DNA from: Actinomycetota bacterium
GTDB lineage: Bacteria > Actinomycetota > Thermoleophilia > Gaiellales > Gaiellaceae
Assembly: GCA_013697465.1 (NCBI GenBank)
Contig: JACCWU010000108.1
Span: 1-5,196, forward strand
DNA length: 5,196 nt
Reading direction: 5' to 3'
Under the pieces are notes generated by a model, which saw only the letters and a program-made list of their open reading frames with translations, was not told where the DNA came from and searched no databases. Shown here piece by piece: positions 4,063-5,196 of this stretch (its first letter is position 1; the number at the start of each line of letters is the position of its first letter). Made by a program: the position numbers and the translations under genes.

Positions 4063-5196
4063 GTGCTCGCACGTGCGGTCACCCATGCACTGGTCGGCCT
4101 GGAGCCGCGACGCGTCGAGGTGGAAGCTCACCTGCAGCTCGGAGTCCCGGGCTTCGCGATCGTCGGGCTGGCCGACCGCGCGTGCCAGGAGGCGAAGCAC
4201 CGGGTGCGCAGCGGTGTCGTCTCGGCTTCGCTCGAGTGGCCGCTGAACCGGCGCATCACGGTGAATCTCGCACCCGCGGCTCTGCGCAAGGAGGGCTCGG
4301 GGTTCGATCTCCCGATCTCCCTTGCCGTTCTCGCCGCCACGCGGCAGCTTCCCCACGAACGACTGGCCGAGCATGCTTCGGTCGGGGAGCTTGCCCTCGA
4401 CGGGCGTGTGCGGCCGGTGGCGGGCACCCTCGCGGTCGCGGAAGGAGCACGGCGTGCGGGTCTGCGCTGGGTGATCTGCGCCGCCGAGTCCGCGCCGGAG
4501 GCGGCTCTCGCGGGTGTCGACCCGGTGCCCGTTCGTCATCTCGCGGAGGCGGTCGCATACCTTCGCGGCCAGATCGACGTTCCGTCCTTCGAGCCTGTTC
4601 CGCCGGAGGCGCTCACGGGTGAGCTCGGCCCGGACCTCGCCGAGGTCCGGGGGCAAGAGCGGGCGCGCCGCGCGCTCGAGATCGCCGCTGCCGGCGCGCA
4701 CAACCTGCTCCTGGCGGGACCGCCCGGGACCGGGAAGACGATGCTCGCCAGACGACTGCCGGGGATCCTGCCTCCGCTCACACGGCAGGAAGAGCTCGAG
4801 GTGACCCGGATCCACTCGGTCGCCGGCCTCCTGCCGCCGGAGCGGCCGCTGGTCACCGCACCGCCGTTCCGCTCGCCGCACCATGGCGCCTCGGCGCCTG
4901 CGATGGTCGGTGGCGGCTCGGCCCCCCGGCCGGGTGAGGTATCGCTCGCCCATCGAGGCGTCCTTCTGCTCGACGAGCTGCCCGAGTTTCCCCGCTCAGT
5001 GCTCGAGGCACTTCGTCAGCCGCTCGAGGACGGTGTCGTCGCGGTCGTACGCGCGGGTGGGCACGCGATCTTTCCCGCACGATTCCAGCTCGTCGGAACG
5101 ATGAACATGTGCCCCTGCGGCGCCCGTGGCGATCCGGCCGTCGAGTGCGGTTGCTCGTCACAGCGCCTCGCCGCGTATCGGGAGAAGCTCTCGAGG
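4063..5196 (+). CDS. comM: ComM/YifB-family Mg-chelatase-like AAA+ ATPase, 3' end cut by window
   Basis: This is an AAA+ ATPase of the ComM/YifB (Mg-chelatase subunit ChlI-like) family. In naturally transformable bacteria ComM is a hexameric helicase that promotes branch migration of incoming DNA during recombination; its role in non-competent species is unclear. The frame is open from GTG 4063 to the window end (378 residues). Residues 1 to about 165 form the N-terminal ChlI domain (VEVEAHLQLGVPGFAIVGLAD, SGFDLPISLAVLAA, VGELALDGRVRPV). Then come Walker A GPPGTGKT (219-226), RSPHHGAS (270-277), Walker B GVLLLDELPEF (D304, E305) and MNMCPCG (347-353) with further cysteines behind it. The family runs to about 500 residues, so roughly 130 are missing, including the last C-terminal helical part. 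The ATPase residues seen are intact. No strong Shine-Dalgarno precedes the GTG. It is normally next to yraN; here it is separated by the methylase and collagen-like insert. Confidence 0.93.
   Translation, partial: MLARAVTHALVGLEPRRVEVEAHLQLGVPGFAIVGLADRACQEAKHRVRSGVVSASLEWPLNRRITVNLAPAALRKEGSGFDLPISLAVLAATRQLPHERLAEHASVGELALDGRVRPVAGTLAVAEGARRAGLRWVICAAESAPEAALAGVDPVPVRHLAEAVAYLRGQIDVPSFEPVPPEALTGELGPDLAEVRGQERARRALEIAAAGAHNLLLAGPPGTGKTMLARRLPGILPPLTRQEELEVTRIHSVAGLLPPERPLVTAPPFRSPHHGASAPAMVGGGSAPRPGEVSLAHRGVLLLDELPEFPRSVLEALRQPLEDGVVAVVRAGGHAIFPARFQLVGTMNMCPCGARGDPAVECGCSSQRLAAYREKLSR

Noticed and set aside
3976..4953. Minus-strand open frame of 325 codons
   Set aside because: It lies opposite the comM frame, is Arg-rich with no recognisable motif, and results from the high third-position GC of comM.

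Overview
The window is high-GC bacterial DNA, most likely from an actinomycete-type genome. The best clue is the secreted collagen-like protein at 3312-3908. Its N-terminal pattern (short basic stretch, 'PSPAMVVACIALLVALGGTS', then N-x-V style repeats and a short Gly-x-y run) is, from memory, common in Thermoleophilia-type Actinomycetota. That taxonomic placement is inference.

Layout, all on the + strand: rplS (118-468), rnhB (485-1135) and yraN (1132-1452, overlapping rnhB by 4 bp) form a compact housekeeping run. A comM/yifB-type AAA+ ATPase begins at 4063 and runs off the right edge. In many bacteria, including actinomycetes, rnhB, yraN and comM lie close together. Here about 2.6 kb of unrelated DNA separates yraN from comM.

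That interval holds three things: (1) an apparently complete DNA amino-methyltransferase (about 1533-2675) with a DPFMGSGTT SAM motif and a TSPPY catalytic motif; (2) a broken or very short downstream reading frame (2689-2811, then 2804-3217 in another frame) that resembles the C-terminal part of a PD-(D/E)xK-like type II restriction enzyme; (3) a collagen-like secreted or membrane-anchored protein with the only strong Shine-Dalgarno in the window, closed by a long hairpin terminator (3945-4004). The simplest reading is a restriction-modification relic, methylase kept and nuclease decayed, plus a surface-protein gene, placed inside a conserved housekeeping neighbourhood. Sampled rows in the methylase are visibly less GC-rich than the rnhB and comM rows, which fits horizontal acquisition.

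The upstream edge (1-117) carries no gene I can name. It contains tandem GC palindromes (28-45) and, just before the rplS start, two mutually exclusive hairpins followed by six T's, a possible ribosomal-protein leader. No tRNA, rRNA, CRISPR array, transposase or insertion-sequence ends were seen.
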